This document shows, in pieces, positions 15,914-23,712 of a DNA stretch of 27,347 nucleotides (position 1 is its first letter; each line of letters opens with the position of its first letter). The stretch is from assembly GCA_910586575.1 (NCBI GenBank), contig CAJUJQ010000028.1, positions 1 through 27,347 of the forward strand. Reading direction: 5' to 3'. Source of the stretch: an uncultured Clostridia bacterium (GTDB lineage Bacteria > Bacillota > Clostridia > Oscillospirales > Butyricicoccaceae). The position numbers were made by a program, and so were the translations under genes. Below the pieces are notes generated by a model. The model was not told where the DNA came from. It made no database searches and saw only the letters and a list, made by a program, of their open reading frames with translations.

Positions 15914-15971
15914 GGAGCAGTATCCCGGCAGGCTGGGCGGCTCGCCGCCTACCCTTCAAGAATACCACTCC
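15914..15971 (-). ncRNA. Structured 5' leader hairpin of the pgk operon mRNA
   Basis: In the transcribed direction GGAGTGGTATTC (15971-15960) pairs along all 12 bases, including G-T pairs, with GGATACTGCTCC (15925-15914). Inside, GGTAGGC pairs with GCCTGCC, and GGCG pairs with CGCC around an AGC loop. The promoter at 15980-16008 predicts transcription starting within a few bases of this hairpin, so the mRNA would begin with it. No T-run follows. I do not recognise a known riboswitch. Confidence 0.55.
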
Positions 15972-15979
15972 GAAATAGA

Positions 15980-16008
15980 ATTATACTTGGTTTCTGTGCA
16001 TCTTTCAA
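15980..16008 (-). promoter_or_regulatory. Promoter of the pgk-tpiA-gpmI-eno operon
   Basis: On the - strand TTGAAA (16003-16008), a 17-base spacer and a perfect TATAAT (15980-15985). The predicted start near 15973 gives a leader of about 110 bases. Confidence 0.82.
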
Positions 16009-16118
16009 GAGACAAACGGAAATTTTTTGTGAATTAACCGCTGCTTTCCATGTTTTTTTTCGTCGCTCTGTGAAAAGTGCGGTATCTGCCGATGATTTCC
16101 GCCATATTTTGGTTACTT

Positions 16119-16991
16119 TTACCCGCGCGGCGCGCCGTAGTACATCACGGCAAGGGCCTCCGGCCCGGTATTGGTAATCACGGAAACGCCAATCGGCCAG
16201 CGCGTGACCTTGCGGAAACCAAGTGCGTAAAGCTGATTTTCCAGCTCGGCGATTTTCGCCTCGGGGACCGCGCCGTGCAGCAGGCCGGCCTCCTGCTTTT
16301 CGATACCGGCCGCATGCTGGCGGACAAATTCCGCCATCTTGGGGATCAGGTTCTTCTCGCCGCGTACCTTGCCGCAGACATTCACGCCGCCCGCGTAAAC
16401 ATGGCTGATTGGCTTCAGCCCCAGCGCTTCCCCCACAAAGGCCGCGCCGCCTGAAATGCGCCCGGATTTTTTCAGATGCCTAAGGGTGTAAACCCCAAGC
16501 ACGGCCTCCGACCGCATGACGCGCGACTGGACGACCCCGAGGATGGCTTCAAACGATTCACCCTGGTCACGCATTTCAGCCGCTGTCAGCAGGATGCGCC
16601 CATAAATCATGGTATAGGTTTCCGAATCGACAAGTTCAATCCGCATCTCTTTGCCGTATTCATCATAATACAAATCCCGCGCGATGCAGCAGGACTGGAA
16701 CCCGCCAGAGCCTTTCGCGTTCATAAGAATGCCAAGCACATGGGTGAATCCCGCCGCGTGCGCGCGCCGGTAGCTGTCAAGCACCTGCGCGGGCGTGATC
16801 TGGCTGGTCTGCGGGATGTCGTCAGTTTCCTGGAGCAGCTTCCAATATTGCTGCGGGGTCGTATCGTAATATTCCCGGAAGGTACGTCCTTCGTGCGTGA
16901 TATGAATCGGAATGATTTCAATCTTGTATTGGTTGACAAGCGATTCCGGGATATCACAGGCGGAATCGCTGAAAATATGGATTTTTTCCAT
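16119..16991 (-). CDS. DegV family protein (fatty-acid binding, FakB-like)
   Basis: A 290-residue two-domain DegV protein. Members bind a fatty acid and, as FakB, present it to the kinase FakA for phosphorylation and entry into phospholipid synthesis. Seen here: 'IHIFSDSACDIPESL' at the start (DSACD in place of the more common DStaDl), the fatty-acid head-group motif PQTSQITPAQV near residue 60, 'RHLKKSGRISGG' near 180 and 'VSVITNTGPEALAVMYYG' at the C-terminus. The start at 16991 has GAAAGGATTTCAG. It lies 80 bases after trmL and is probably co-transcribed from the promoter at 17615. FakA is not in the window. The fatty acid preferred is unknown. Confidence 0.93.
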   Translation of the reverse strand: MEKIHIFSDSACDIPESLVNQYKIEIIPIHITHEGRTFREYYDTTPQQYWKLLQETDDIPQTSQITPAQVLDSYRRAHAAGFTHVLGILMNAKGSGGFQSCCIARDLYYDEYGKEMRIELVDSETYTMIYGRILLTAAEMRDQGESFEAILGVVQSRVMRSEAVLGVYTLRHLKKSGRISGGAAFVGEALGLKPISHVYAGGVNVCGKVRGEKNLIPKMAEFVRQHAAGIEKQEAGLLHGAVPEAKIAELENQLYALGFRKVTRWPIGVSVITNTGPEALAVMYYGAPRG

Positions 16992-17071
16992 TCTGAAATC
17001 CTTTCGGTATAAGAATGATTCGCTTTCAGCATGAAAAGGGGGGCGAGACGTCCGCTGCCGCGCAGGCGTGT

Positions 17072-17557
17072 TCAGATGCCGTGCGCCAGCATTCCGGCTT
17101 CCTGCAAGCCCTCGAAGTCCGTCTGCCGCAACGCTTCAAAAACGGTGACGGCAACCGAGTTGGAAAGGTTCAGGCTGCGCGCGCCCTCGCGCATCGGAAT
17201 CCGCAGGCAGCGCTCCGGATTTGCCCGGAGCAGCGGTTCCGGCAGCCCCTTGGTCTCCTTCCCGAAAATCAGGTAATCCCCGTCCCGGAACGAAGCCTCC
17301 GTGTAAGCCCGCGGCGCTTTGGTGGACAGGTAATAATACCGTCCGGGGTTCTTTTCAAAAAACGCGTCCAGCATCGGATAAAGGTAAACATTCAAAAGGT
17401 GCCAGTAATCGAGCCCGGCGCGCTTGAGGTGCCGGTCATCGATGGAAAAGCCAAGCGGCTCAACCAGATGCAGCGCACAGCCGGTCGCGGCACAGGTGCG
17501 CGCAATGTTGCCGGTGTTCTGCGGGATTTCCGGTTCGACCAATACGATATGAAACAT
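17072..17557 (-). CDS. trmL: tRNA (cytidine/uridine(34)-2'-O)-methyltransferase TrmL
   Basis: A 161-residue SPOUT-class methyltransferase that 2'-O-methylates the wobble base of certain leucine tRNAs using S-adenosylmethionine. 'IVLVEPEIPQNTGNIARTCAATG' is the family opening, 'YLIFGKETKGLPEPLL' the first knot segment and 'IPMREGARSLNLSNSVAVTVFEALR' the second. Size matches the compact TrmL/YibK group, which lacks extra RNA-binding domains. The start at 17557 follows GGGAGGGG; an upstream in-frame start at 17575 precedes that site. It is the first gene of a probable trmL-degV unit under a good promoter. Confidence 0.95.
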   Translation of the reverse strand: MFHIVLVEPEIPQNTGNIARTCAATGCALHLVEPLGFSIDDRHLKRAGLDYWHLLNVYLYPMLDAFFEKNPGRYYYLSTKAPRAYTEASFRDGDYLIFGKETKGLPEPLLRANPERCLRIPMREGARSLNLSNSVAVTVFEALRQTDFEGLQEAGMLAHGI

Positions 17558-17614
17558 GTGGAATTCCCCTCCCAACAGACAACCGGTAATTTCCTCTGAT
17601 TCTATGCCAATACC

Positions 17615-17643
17615 ATTTTATGCGATTTCCAGCGCTTTTTCAA
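17615..17643 (-). promoter_or_regulatory. Promoter of trmL-degV, and content of the gap to 17860
   Basis: On the - strand TTGAAA (17638-17643), 17 bases, TAAAAT (17615-17620). The bases upstream of it (17644-17760) are rich in A/T runs that could act as an UP element. The gap from 17558 to 17860 holds only this promoter, A/T runs, a small CCGC-T7-GCGG hairpin and the terminator at 17819. Confidence 0.78.
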
Positions 17644-17818
17644 GCTATTTTTTGCTTTTTAACTGAACTTTTTTATATAAGCCCCCGAATATTCCGTTTG
17701 ATTTCCTTTTTCTTGAAAAAATTGATGAAATTTTGCGCATACACTGGTCGATTTCTGTATAAATTGCGCTTTTTCCACACCCCGCTTTTTTTGCGGCAAA
17801 AACGCGGCTCACCATGCG

Positions 17819-17855
17819 AAAACGCCCGGCGGTATTCCGCTGCCCGACGGGCGTT
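17819..17855 (-). terminator. Terminator of the MFP-permease operon
   Basis: On the - strand AACGCCCG (17855-17848) pairs with CGGGCGTT (17828-17821), with an inner GCGG/CCGC stem, ending in TTTT. It starts six bases beyond the permease stop. Confidence 0.8.
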
Positions 17856-17860
17856 CTTTG

Positions 17861-19045
17861 TTACATCATATCCACCGGGTCAAGCCGGGACGCGCGCAGC
17901 GCTGGCAGCAGCCCGCAGACCGTTCCGCCCGCCACTGCCACCGCCGGGAATAACACCGCCGCCTGTCCCAGCGCAATCCCCGCCAGCGCCGGTACCCGCC
18001 GCGCCAGCAGCCAGAGCATCCCGCCGCCCAGCGCACTCCCCACAAGTCCGCCAATCAGGCAAAGCACCATTGCCTGATACAGGAAAATGCGCAGCACGTC
18101 CCGCGGCTTTGCGCCGATGGCCAGGAAAACGCCGATATCCGGCTTCCGCTCATCCGCTGCCGCCAGCAGGCTGCTGCAAACGCCAATCATCGCAATCAGG
18201 AACGCGATTGCCGCGATCGCGAAAAACGCCAGCGTGACCAGCCCCACAATTTCATCCGCCGTATCCAGTGCCCCGCTCAGGTTGCGTACCGCGATTTCCC
18301 CACCTATTTGCTGCCGTTCTTTGAGAAAATGCTCGACCTGCTGACCGGCAGCGTCCAGGTCGGCCGCCGCCATGCACTGTACAAAAATCTGATCCGCCGG
18401 TTCGCCCGCGTCCGCCAGGCAGGAGTACGGCAGATAAATCATATCCGGTATGAATGTCCCCGCCAGCCCGTTTACCAGAGACGCCTGTGATGAAATCACG
18501 CCAACAATCTCATATACCTGCTCGTTGCCGTCCACCGCTAGCCGAAGCTCTTTTCCTACAACATTTTCCCGGCGGAACAGCCTGCGCGCAAGCGTATTGT
18601 CAATGACGGCGACCCGCTCTGCGCAGGCGACCTGCCGTGCCCGGAACAGCGAACCGTGCAGCAGCTCCAGCCGCATCACTTCGCCCATCTTTTCATCAAC
18701 CCCGAAGAAAACCGCCGCGCCCTGCTCGTGCCCGGTGCGGAACTGACCGCTGCCCGCCTTGATTGCCATTGCGTGCGAAACGACCGGAAGCCCCTGCTCC
18801 AGTGCCTCGGCCTGTCCGGCGGAAAAGACCACGCCGCCTCCGGACTTTTCCAGATATACGGTCAGGCCGCTCAGTCCCAGCGCGTCCAGCCCCTCGCGTA
18901 CCTGCGCGCGCCCAAACTGCACCGTGCACACGATGAGCAGCATCGACCACACGCCTACCGCTACCGACAGCACGCTCAGAGCCGAACGCAGCAATGTCCC
19001 CCGCGCCTGCCGCAGCGCCAGGCGCAGGCAGTCGCGCCGGTTCAC
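17861..19045 (-). CDS. MacB/FtsX-type ABC transporter permease
   Basis: A 394-residue membrane protein with the MacB/FtsX layout. It has one N-terminal helix (about residues 20-45, 'RSALSVLSVAVGVWSMLLIVC'), a large outside domain to about 265, then three helices near 268-292, 320-345 and 355-380. The C-terminal 'GLLPALRASRLDPVDMM' matches the 'PA.rAs.ldPveaLr' ending of the family. It starts at a GTG overlapping the stop of the adaptor gene (GTGA), so translation is coupled. Such permeases work with an ATPase and a periplasmic-adaptor-like protein to export peptides, lipids or drugs; no ATPase gene is adjacent here. The substrate is unknown. Confidence 0.9.
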   Translation of the reverse strand: MNRRDCLRLALRQARGTLLRSALSVLSVAVGVWSMLLIVCTVQFGRAQVREGLDALGLSGLTVYLEKSGGGVVFSAGQAEALEQGLPVVSHAMAIKAGSGQFRTGHEQGAAVFFGVDEKMGEVMRLELLHGSLFRARQVACAERVAVIDNTLARRLFRRENVVGKELRLAVDGNEQVYEIVGVISSQASLVNGLAGTFIPDMIYLPYSCLADAGEPADQIFVQCMAAADLDAAGQQVEHFLKERQQIGGEIAVRNLSGALDTADEIVGLVTLAFFAIAAIAFLIAMIGVCSSLLAAADERKPDIGVFLAIGAKPRDVLRIFLYQAMVLCLIGGLVGSALGGGMLWLLARRVPALAGIALGQAAVLFPAVAVAGGTVCGLLPALRASRLDPVDMM

Positions 19046-20010
19046 CGGCGCACCTCGACCGGCACGCCATCGGCAAGCTCCCCGGCGGCTTCGAGCACGA
19101 CGAGTTCCCCCGGCGCAATGCCGGAGGTGACTTCTACCGCCTGGCTCAGCGCGTAGCCGGTTGTAACCGCGCGGCGCGAAACCCGCCCGTTTTCACCGAT
19201 GACATAGGCGAATTCTTCGCGGCCTTCCTGCCGGATGGCCTCATAGGGGAGGATGACCGCCGATTCCTTTTCGTCTACGAAAATCTTTGCGCTGGCGCTG
19301 TAGCCTGGGCGGAGCGATTCGTCCGCGCCTACAATCCGCAGGACGGCGGAAACCGTCACCGCGCCGCTTCCGCCGGTCAGGCTGACCGCCTGCCTTGCCA
19401 CCGGCGCAACTGATTCCACCCGCCCCGCGTACACCCCGCCGGTGGCGGAAACCGTAATATTTGCCCGCTGCCCGGCTTGCACATCGGCAATAAACGCTTC
19501 CGCGATATTGACCCGCAGCCGCACTGCTTCCAGGTCGATGGCCTGCGCATACGCAAGCCCCGCCTGGATTGGCTGGCCTTCTGACGGCACGGCTGTCAAT
19601 GTACAGTCCGCCGGTGCGTAAACGGTGGCCGGAGCGCCGGAAAGGGCGGTTTCAATCGCTTCACTGTCCGTTTCACCGATGAGCGCGGCGGCGGCGCTGC
19701 GCACCATGTCAGCCGTCCAGCGCAGATCCTCCGTGGGCGACAGCTGCCAGAGCGGCTGTCCCGCCCGGACGGTTTCGCCTGTCGCACAGGACACCTTGCC
19801 TGCCACCGCGTTTTGCCGCGCGGTGAACGTATAGCTGTGTGCGGATTCAACCGTCCCGCTCGCGGTCACGCTGTTATAAATCGGCCTGCATTCCGCCCGC
19901 GCCGCCGTTACGGGGACGGTCGGTTCCTGCCTTGCGGCGTAGCTGCCCAGCAGCATCCCCAATAAAATCACTGCGGTAATCACCAATACCGTCCTTGGTT
20001 TTTTCATCAT
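19042..20010 (-). CDS. Membrane fusion protein (HlyD/MacA-like adaptor)
   Basis: A protein of about 322 residues anchored by one N-terminal helix (about 7-24, 'TVLVITAVILLGMLLGSYAA'). 'ASGTVESAHSYTFTARQNAVAGKVSCATGETVRAGQPLWQLSP' is the first half of a lipoyl-like hairpin, and 'VYAPADCTLTAVPSEGQPIQAG' the second. They are joined by only a short helical stretch, as in Firmicute adaptors. 'VRLRVNIAEAFIADVQAGQRANITVSA' and 'LRPGYSASAKIFVDEKESAVILPYEAI' are the beta-barrel parts. The start is uncertain among ATGs at 20016, 20010 and 20007; GAAGGAAGGGG favours 20010. It pairs with the overlapping permease gene downstream. It probably couples the permease to export across the envelope. Confidence 0.9.
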   Translation of the reverse strand: MMKKPRTVLVITAVILLGMLLGSYAARQEPTVPVTAARAECRPIYNSVTASGTVESAHSYTFTARQNAVAGKVSCATGETVRAGQPLWQLSPTEDLRWTADMVRSAAAALIGETDSEAIETALSGAPATVYAPADCTLTAVPSEGQPIQAGLAYAQAIDLEAVRLRVNIAEAFIADVQAGQRANITVSATGGVYAGRVESVAPVARQAVSLTGGSGAVTVSAVLRIVGADESLRPGYSASAKIFVDEKESAVILPYEAIRQEGREEFAYVIGENGRVSRRAVTTGYALSQAVEVTSGIAPGELVVLEAAGELADGVPVEVRR

Positions 20011-20471
20011 CTGCATCCCCTTCCTTCGCAAGCCTATTTTGTGGAGGGAAACCGAAAATTAAACGCGGTATGGCAAAGGAATCCGTAAAATGATTCTTGT
20101 GGCAGTCCCCCCAGTGTTCCATCCGGACAGAAATCAAAGCCGTCCTCGGGCTGGATTTCCGCATGGCTGCGTTATCGTCCTTGGCGGGCGAGAATCCCGC
20201 TCCAAGTCCAACTCCAATTTCCAACCGGATGGATCACTGTTTTCCGACCAGATTTTAGTATGTATCAAACCCGGCATTGGCAAAGAATGGGGGATTTCCT
20301 GAAAATGAAAAGCCATGTTGATAAACGGTTGTGCAAAAATAAATACATCTTTCAAGGTTTCGTTTATCGGAGACCGGCGAAAAAAGGCTGTAAAATCTTG
20401 GGCTTAGGGCTTGTCCCATGGGCTTTTAGATGGTACAATAGAACCATATAAAATGAAAGGAGTGATTTCTT
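20011..20471. other. Noncoding gap between the adaptor gene and a small gene
   Basis: No gene is supported in these 461 bases; short open frames on both strands lack ribosome sites. A possible - strand promoter for the adaptor gene is TTGCCA (20278-20283), 17 bases, TACTAA (20255-20260). Hexamer-like direct repeats TCCAAG-TCCAAC-TCCAAT occur at 20201-20218, and an inverted pair GATAAACG (20320-20327) / CGTTTATC (20361-20368) is present. The + strand promoter at 20411 lies at the right edge. The stretch 20040-20300 reads like an intergenic repeat, which cannot be tested here. Confidence 0.5.
20411..20439 (+). promoter_or_regulatory. Promoter of the small gene at 20472
   Basis: TTGTCC (20411-20416), 17 bases, TACAAT (20434-20439), followed 33 bases later by the start codon with AAAGGAGTG in front. 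Confidence 0.75.
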
Positions 20472-20756
20472 ATGAAACCAACGTTGGATCAAATTATGGC
20501 GTCGGTAAATTACCTGCCATGGAAGACCGTTGGCAAGCTGAACGGGGTTCCGTATCTGGATTTGCTGACCGATCTGGGCATCGGCGTCATGGAGGCCGCT
20601 GGTGTCAAAGAGCAATTACTTCTGTTGGAGCGGAAAGGGAAGGTTACGCTGCTCTGCATGGAGCCGCCGAACAGTTCGCATATCGTCGCGATACGGCCCA
20701 GGACATATACCCCCGCACAGAAAAAGACCGACCCCAAAAAGAGAGGGTTTCGGTAA
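20472..20756 (+). CDS. Hypothetical 94-residue protein
   Basis: I do not recognise this protein. It begins MKPTLDQIMASVNYLPWKTV; residues 28-50 are hydrophobic and probably helical ('YLDLLTDLGIGVMEAAG'), followed by a short beta-like stretch (KVTLLCMEP) and a very basic tail with PAQKKTDPKKRG. There is no signal peptide or clear membrane helix. Support for being real is strong for its size: its own promoter, a textbook AAAGGAGTGATTTCTT ribosome site, and a T-tailed terminator after it. It stands alone, convergent with the DUF2812 gene. The basic tail may bind nucleic acid, which is only a guess. Confidence 0.75.
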   Translation: MKPTLDQIMASVNYLPWKTVGKLNGVPYLDLLTDLGIGVMEAAGVKEQLLLLERKGKVTLLCMEPPNSSHIVAIRPRTYTPAQKKTDPKKRGFR

Positions 20757-20793
20757 TATTGGCGCGCGGTTTTCGCGCAGCGCCGGGATACAA

Positions 20794-20838
20794 AGACAGG
20801 CTGACAGGTGAGTGGTTCATCTGTCAGCCTTTGTTTTT
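20794..20838 (+). terminator. Terminator after the 94-residue gene
   Basis: GGCTGACAG (20799-20807) pairs perfectly with CTGTCAGCC (20821-20829), followed by TTTGTTTTT. On the - strand the stem is followed by TGTCTTTG, so it may partly serve the convergent DUF2812 gene too. Confidence 0.85.
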
Positions 20839-20860
20839 GTGATGTTTACGCAAAATAACG

Positions 20861-22123
20861 TTAGGGAAGGGGAGCGTCCGGAGGATTCGCGGGTTTGCCG
20901 CGCCGGTCAGCGTCCGGGGGATTAAGCGCCGCCGTGAGCTGCGGCAGGATTTCCGGCAGTGTCCGGCTTCCGGAATAGTGGACTTCCAACACCTGGTTCC
21001 CGAGTCGGGCAATCAGCCGCTCGCTGCCGAATTCGCCAATTGTAATCAGTGCTGCCTCGTCAAGTCCGGCGCATTCCTCGTCCCACAGATTCCGTACGGT
21101 CAAGCATTCAAACCGGTAGAAGGAATCATTCAGATATTCTTCCAAAAGGCTATCATAAAGCGGTTTTGAAAAAGCGGGGGAACGCACCCGGTAATATTCC
21201 GTAATCAGCTCACAGTCCATCCCGTATACAGTGCCCCGCTGCGTGACTGCGTACTGTTCCGGCGTCAGCAGGCTCCAATTGTATTCCACGCGGTTTCCCC
21301 ATGGCTGTTTACCGTGCCATTCAATCGGATCATAGGTGAAGCCGCAGCCCTCGATTTCGGAAAGCGCCGGAACCGGCACGCTTTCCGCCGGGGGATATGC
21401 TTCTATCCGATGGACTTGTATCATGTAGATTTCCGACGAAATAATCAGCACGCCAAACGCAAGCACGGCCGCGTTTTGCAGCAAAAAGGAACACGCGGTT
21501 TTTTGATATGGGGCATTGTGGTCGATGCCCTGGTTTTGTGCGAGCTGCTTTTTCAGCCGCCGCAGTGGGAGCAGCCGCTGCCGGATAAAAACAATATTTT
21601 GCAGGAAAATATAAGAGAAAAGCGCCGCATGGTAGCAGCTGTTTCCCGCTAGAAATTCCCGTACCGGGTTTTGTGGAACCAGGAATACAAGCCATATGGA
21701 GCATATGAGATAAATTGCAATATCTACCGCCAACAGCCACGGGCGCAGGAGGACATGTATCCGTTCATAAAGCTCCCCAAGTGCGGCGGGGTCGGTGTGC
21801 AGCTCCGGGATATCCGCGCGGTCGGGCGCTTCAAAGACCCAGAACAGATTCTGAACCGAGCCGACGAACCGCCAGCCCATTTCCTCATATAGGCTGCGTT
21901 CCTCCGGGGAGGGCCAGTCGGCGGATACCCGTTTGGGTTCCAGGCGGTAGCGCCGGCGCTCTGGCGTACCCTTCTGAAATTGGACAAAGCCAAGACGTGC
22001 CAACCCCTCTTTTTCCGCGGCGGAGAAGAACAGCCCTTTCTCCGACCGGTCGGAAAGCCAGCTTTCAAAGCAGCCGGTATCATAGGGGCTGACCGTCGCA
22101 ATGCGCCAGGTGTATTTTCCCAT
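20861..22123 (-). CDS. DUF2812-type membrane protein (second copy of pair)
   Basis: A 420-residue protein of unknown function. The N-terminal part has the DUF2812 pattern: 'FESWLSDRSEKGLFF...GLARLGFVQFQKGTPERRRYRLEP' then 'YEEMGWRFVGSVQNLFWVFEAPD'. A shorter repeat of the same logic occurs in its neighbour. Membrane helices lie near 129-150, 165-180 and 211-232. The C-terminal half contains 'ECLTVRNLWDE' and 'LITIGEFGSERLIARLGNQVLEVHYSG', like the C-terminus of the next gene. The start at 22123 has GAGGAGGG, and it begins right after the neighbour's stop (TAAATG). DUF2812 proteins are typically coded beside PadR regulators, as here. It is likely a membrane sensor or stress protein, though the role is unknown. 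Confidence 0.85.
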   Translation of the reverse strand: MGKYTWRIATVSPYDTGCFESWLSDRSEKGLFFSAAEKEGLARLGFVQFQKGTPERRRYRLEPKRVSADWPSPEERSLYEEMGWRFVGSVQNLFWVFEAPDRADIPELHTDPAALGELYERIHVLLRPWLLAVDIAIYLICSIWLVFLVPQNPVREFLAGNSCYHAALFSYIFLQNIVFIRQRLLPLRRLKKQLAQNQGIDHNAPYQKTACSFLLQNAAVLAFGVLIISSEIYMIQVHRIEAYPPAESVPVPALSEIEGCGFTYDPIEWHGKQPWGNRVEYNWSLLTPEQYAVTQRGTVYGMDCELITEYYRVRSPAFSKPLYDSLLEEYLNDSFYRFECLTVRNLWDEECAGLDEAALITIGEFGSERLIARLGNQVLEVHYSGSRTLPEILPQLTAALNPPDADRRGKPANPPDAPLP

Positions 22124-23326
22124 TTAATTTCCCTCCTCATAGTGTGTCAGCGTGCGGTCCAGTTCATCGAGCAGGCGTTCTATGGGCTGTTCCCCGGTGT
22201 ACTGCGCGCGCAGGACCTGTTTGCCGAGCCGGGCGATGACCAGCCACTCGTGCGTTTCTCCGCTGCCGTCCTTGAATACGCGCCGCCGCAGGAAGCAGGC
22301 AAGTTCCTCGAAGCGCGTTTCGTCCGGAAGCGGGACGGGCTGCGGCTCCCCGGAAATGGTGTTGCGCGTTCCGTCCGACATGCTCGTGCGCACGAGGTCG
22401 TCAAACAACAGCCCAGCGGTCTGCTGGATGCGTGACCGGATATAGATGGTGTCCAGCCGAAGGATGCCGGTCCCGGCGTGCTGCCGCGTTTCACAGAACT
22501 GCTCGGACAGTGTTGACGAGCGGAGCTGCACATAGCTTCCGTTGTCTTTCTCGTGGCTTTGCCCTTCCAGGTTGGAGAGCAGCGGCGCGGGGATCGGCTC
22601 GGTCAGAGCGGAAAGCGGCTGCTTGGGGACATTCATCCAGATCAGGGCAAGCACCACCAGCGTCATCGACAGCGCATCCCACAATCCTTGCGGGATGCCG
22701 CGCCGTATGGCGGGGTAGGGGGCAAGGTGGTCGATTGCGTCTCCCAACGCAAGGCGGCGGCGAATGGAGCGGATACCCAGGAAACCGCGCACCGCGCCAA
22801 TCAGGGAAATCAGCAGCACCAGCAGCAGCGCCGCGAGCGGTTCAAACAGCCCCGCGAAAATGTGCACCAGCGACAGGCTGGCGTTCCCGGACGCGCCGTA
22901 CATCAGTCGGTTTATTCCCAGGTATAGGAATGTGTGGAAAAAAGGGTAGGCAATCAGATAAATCACGCGTTCCCGCAGCTTTTTGCAGATTCGGCGGTAG
23001 GATTCGCTTTCAATTACCGGGTCGGTGCACAGCTCGGGGGCGGCGGGATTGGTGCAGCGGAATACCGCAAATTCATGCTGCTGCATGGTGACGTATTCCC
23101 AGCCCATTTCATGGAACAGTTCGTCCCGTCCCTTTTCCGGCGGCTCTGCCCAGGAATTGCAGGGATAGAACCGGTAACGGCAGTTTTGCGGCTTGTTTTG
23201 CTCAAAAACTGCCCAGTTGCTGTTCATGCGGACAAGCAGCCAGCCCTCGTGTGCCATATCGCCCAGCCAGTGCTCGACCGCGCCCAATTCGTGCCATCCG
23301 CATGGCAAAAGCTTCCGTTTATTCAT
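22124..23326 (-). CDS. DUF2812-type membrane protein (first copy of pair)
   Basis: A 400-residue paralogue of the following gene. The DUF2812 start reads 'AVEHWLGDMAHEGWLLVRMNSNWAVFEQ...YRFYPC' and 'FHEMGWEYVTMQQHEFAVFRCTNP'. Helices lie near 118-140, 150-180 and 214-232. The C-terminal region contains 'LACFLRRRVFKDGSGETHEWLVIARLGKQVLRAQYTGEQP', which mirrors the end of its paralogue and suggests an old tandem duplication. The start at 23326 has GGAGGGCGAACC and overlaps the padR stop by four bases (ATGA). It is under PadR control by position. Function is unknown. Confidence 0.86.
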   Translation of the reverse strand: MNKRKLLPCGWHELGAVEHWLGDMAHEGWLLVRMNSNWAVFEQNKPQNCRYRFYPCNSWAEPPEKGRDELFHEMGWEYVTMQQHEFAVFRCTNPAAPELCTDPVIESESYRRICKKLRERVIYLIAYPFFHTFLYLGINRLMYGASGNASLSLVHIFAGLFEPLAALLLVLLISLIGAVRGFLGIRSIRRRLALGDAIDHLAPYPAIRRGIPQGLWDALSMTLVVLALIWMNVPKQPLSALTEPIPAPLLSNLEGQSHEKDNGSYVQLRSSTLSEQFCETRQHAGTGILRLDTIYIRSRIQQTAGLLFDDLVRTSMSDGTRNTISGEPQPVPLPDETRFEELACFLRRRVFKDGSGETHEWLVIARLGKQVLRAQYTGEQPIERLLDELDRTLTHYEEGN

Positions 23327-23637
23327 GGTTCGCCCTCCTTTTCGGCATCGTGGATGCAGGCACGCAGGCGGGCAAGCTCCGCCCGGTACATGGCGCGCCC
23401 TAGGTCGGTAATCCGGTAAGTACGCTTACGCCCTTCGACCTGCGTTTCGCAAATCAGCCCTTCCTCCTCAAATTTGGAAAGGATGGTGTACAGCGTGCCC
23501 GGGCCGAGCGAAACCCGCCCGCCGGTCCTGCCGGTGACAAAGGTTGCAATCTCGGTTCCGCATTTTTCGCCCCGCAGGAAGGACATCAATACATAAAACA
23601 TGCTTTCTGTCAGAATTTCCAGCGCTTTTTTGGACAT
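23323..23637 (-). CDS. PadR family transcriptional repressor
   Basis: A 104-residue winged-helix regulator of the short PadR-s2 type. 'LTESMFYVLMSFLRGEKCGTEIATFV' is helices 1-2, 'RVSLGPGTLYTILSKFEEEGLI' is the PadR recognition signature, and 'GRKRTYRITDLGRAMYRAELARL' is the wing and dimer helix. The start at 23637 follows GAGGTGAAAGT. It is the first gene of the padR-DUF2812-DUF2812 operon. Two dyads in its own promoter fit autorepression, typical of the family. The inducer is unknown. Confidence 0.95.
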   Translation of the reverse strand: MSKKALEILTESMFYVLMSFLRGEKCGTEIATFVTGRTGGRVSLGPGTLYTILSKFEEEGLICETQVEGRKRTYRITDLGRAMYRAELARLRACIHDAEKEGEP

Positions 23638-23667
23638 ACTTTCACCTCAACAGTACAACTCCATTGC

Positions 23668-23712
23668 AATATCGTTTATCGATATTATAACATCGACACT
23701 CGATATTGTCAA
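23668..23712 (-). promoter_or_regulatory. padR operon promoter with two dyad operators
   Basis: On the - strand perfect TTGACA (23707-23712), 17 bases, TATAAT (23684-23689). Operator 1 is a perfect dyad, AATATCG-5-CGATATT (23668-23686), overlapping the -10. Operator 2, ACATCGA-CAC-TCGATAT (23690-23706, 6 of 7 arm bases), fills the spacer. The shared ATATCGA half-site points to one regulator, most likely the PadR protein. The rest of the gap (23713-23885) shows no gene or clear structure. Confidence 0.85.

Noticed and set aside
16040..16110. Possible degV terminator
   Set aside because: GCGG/CCGC with a 16-base loop and a short TTTT is too weak to assert.
20411..20842. A 143-codon open frame overlapping the 94-residue gene
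   Set aside because: It starts inside the promoter and has no ribosome site; the gene at 20472 in another frame has all signals.
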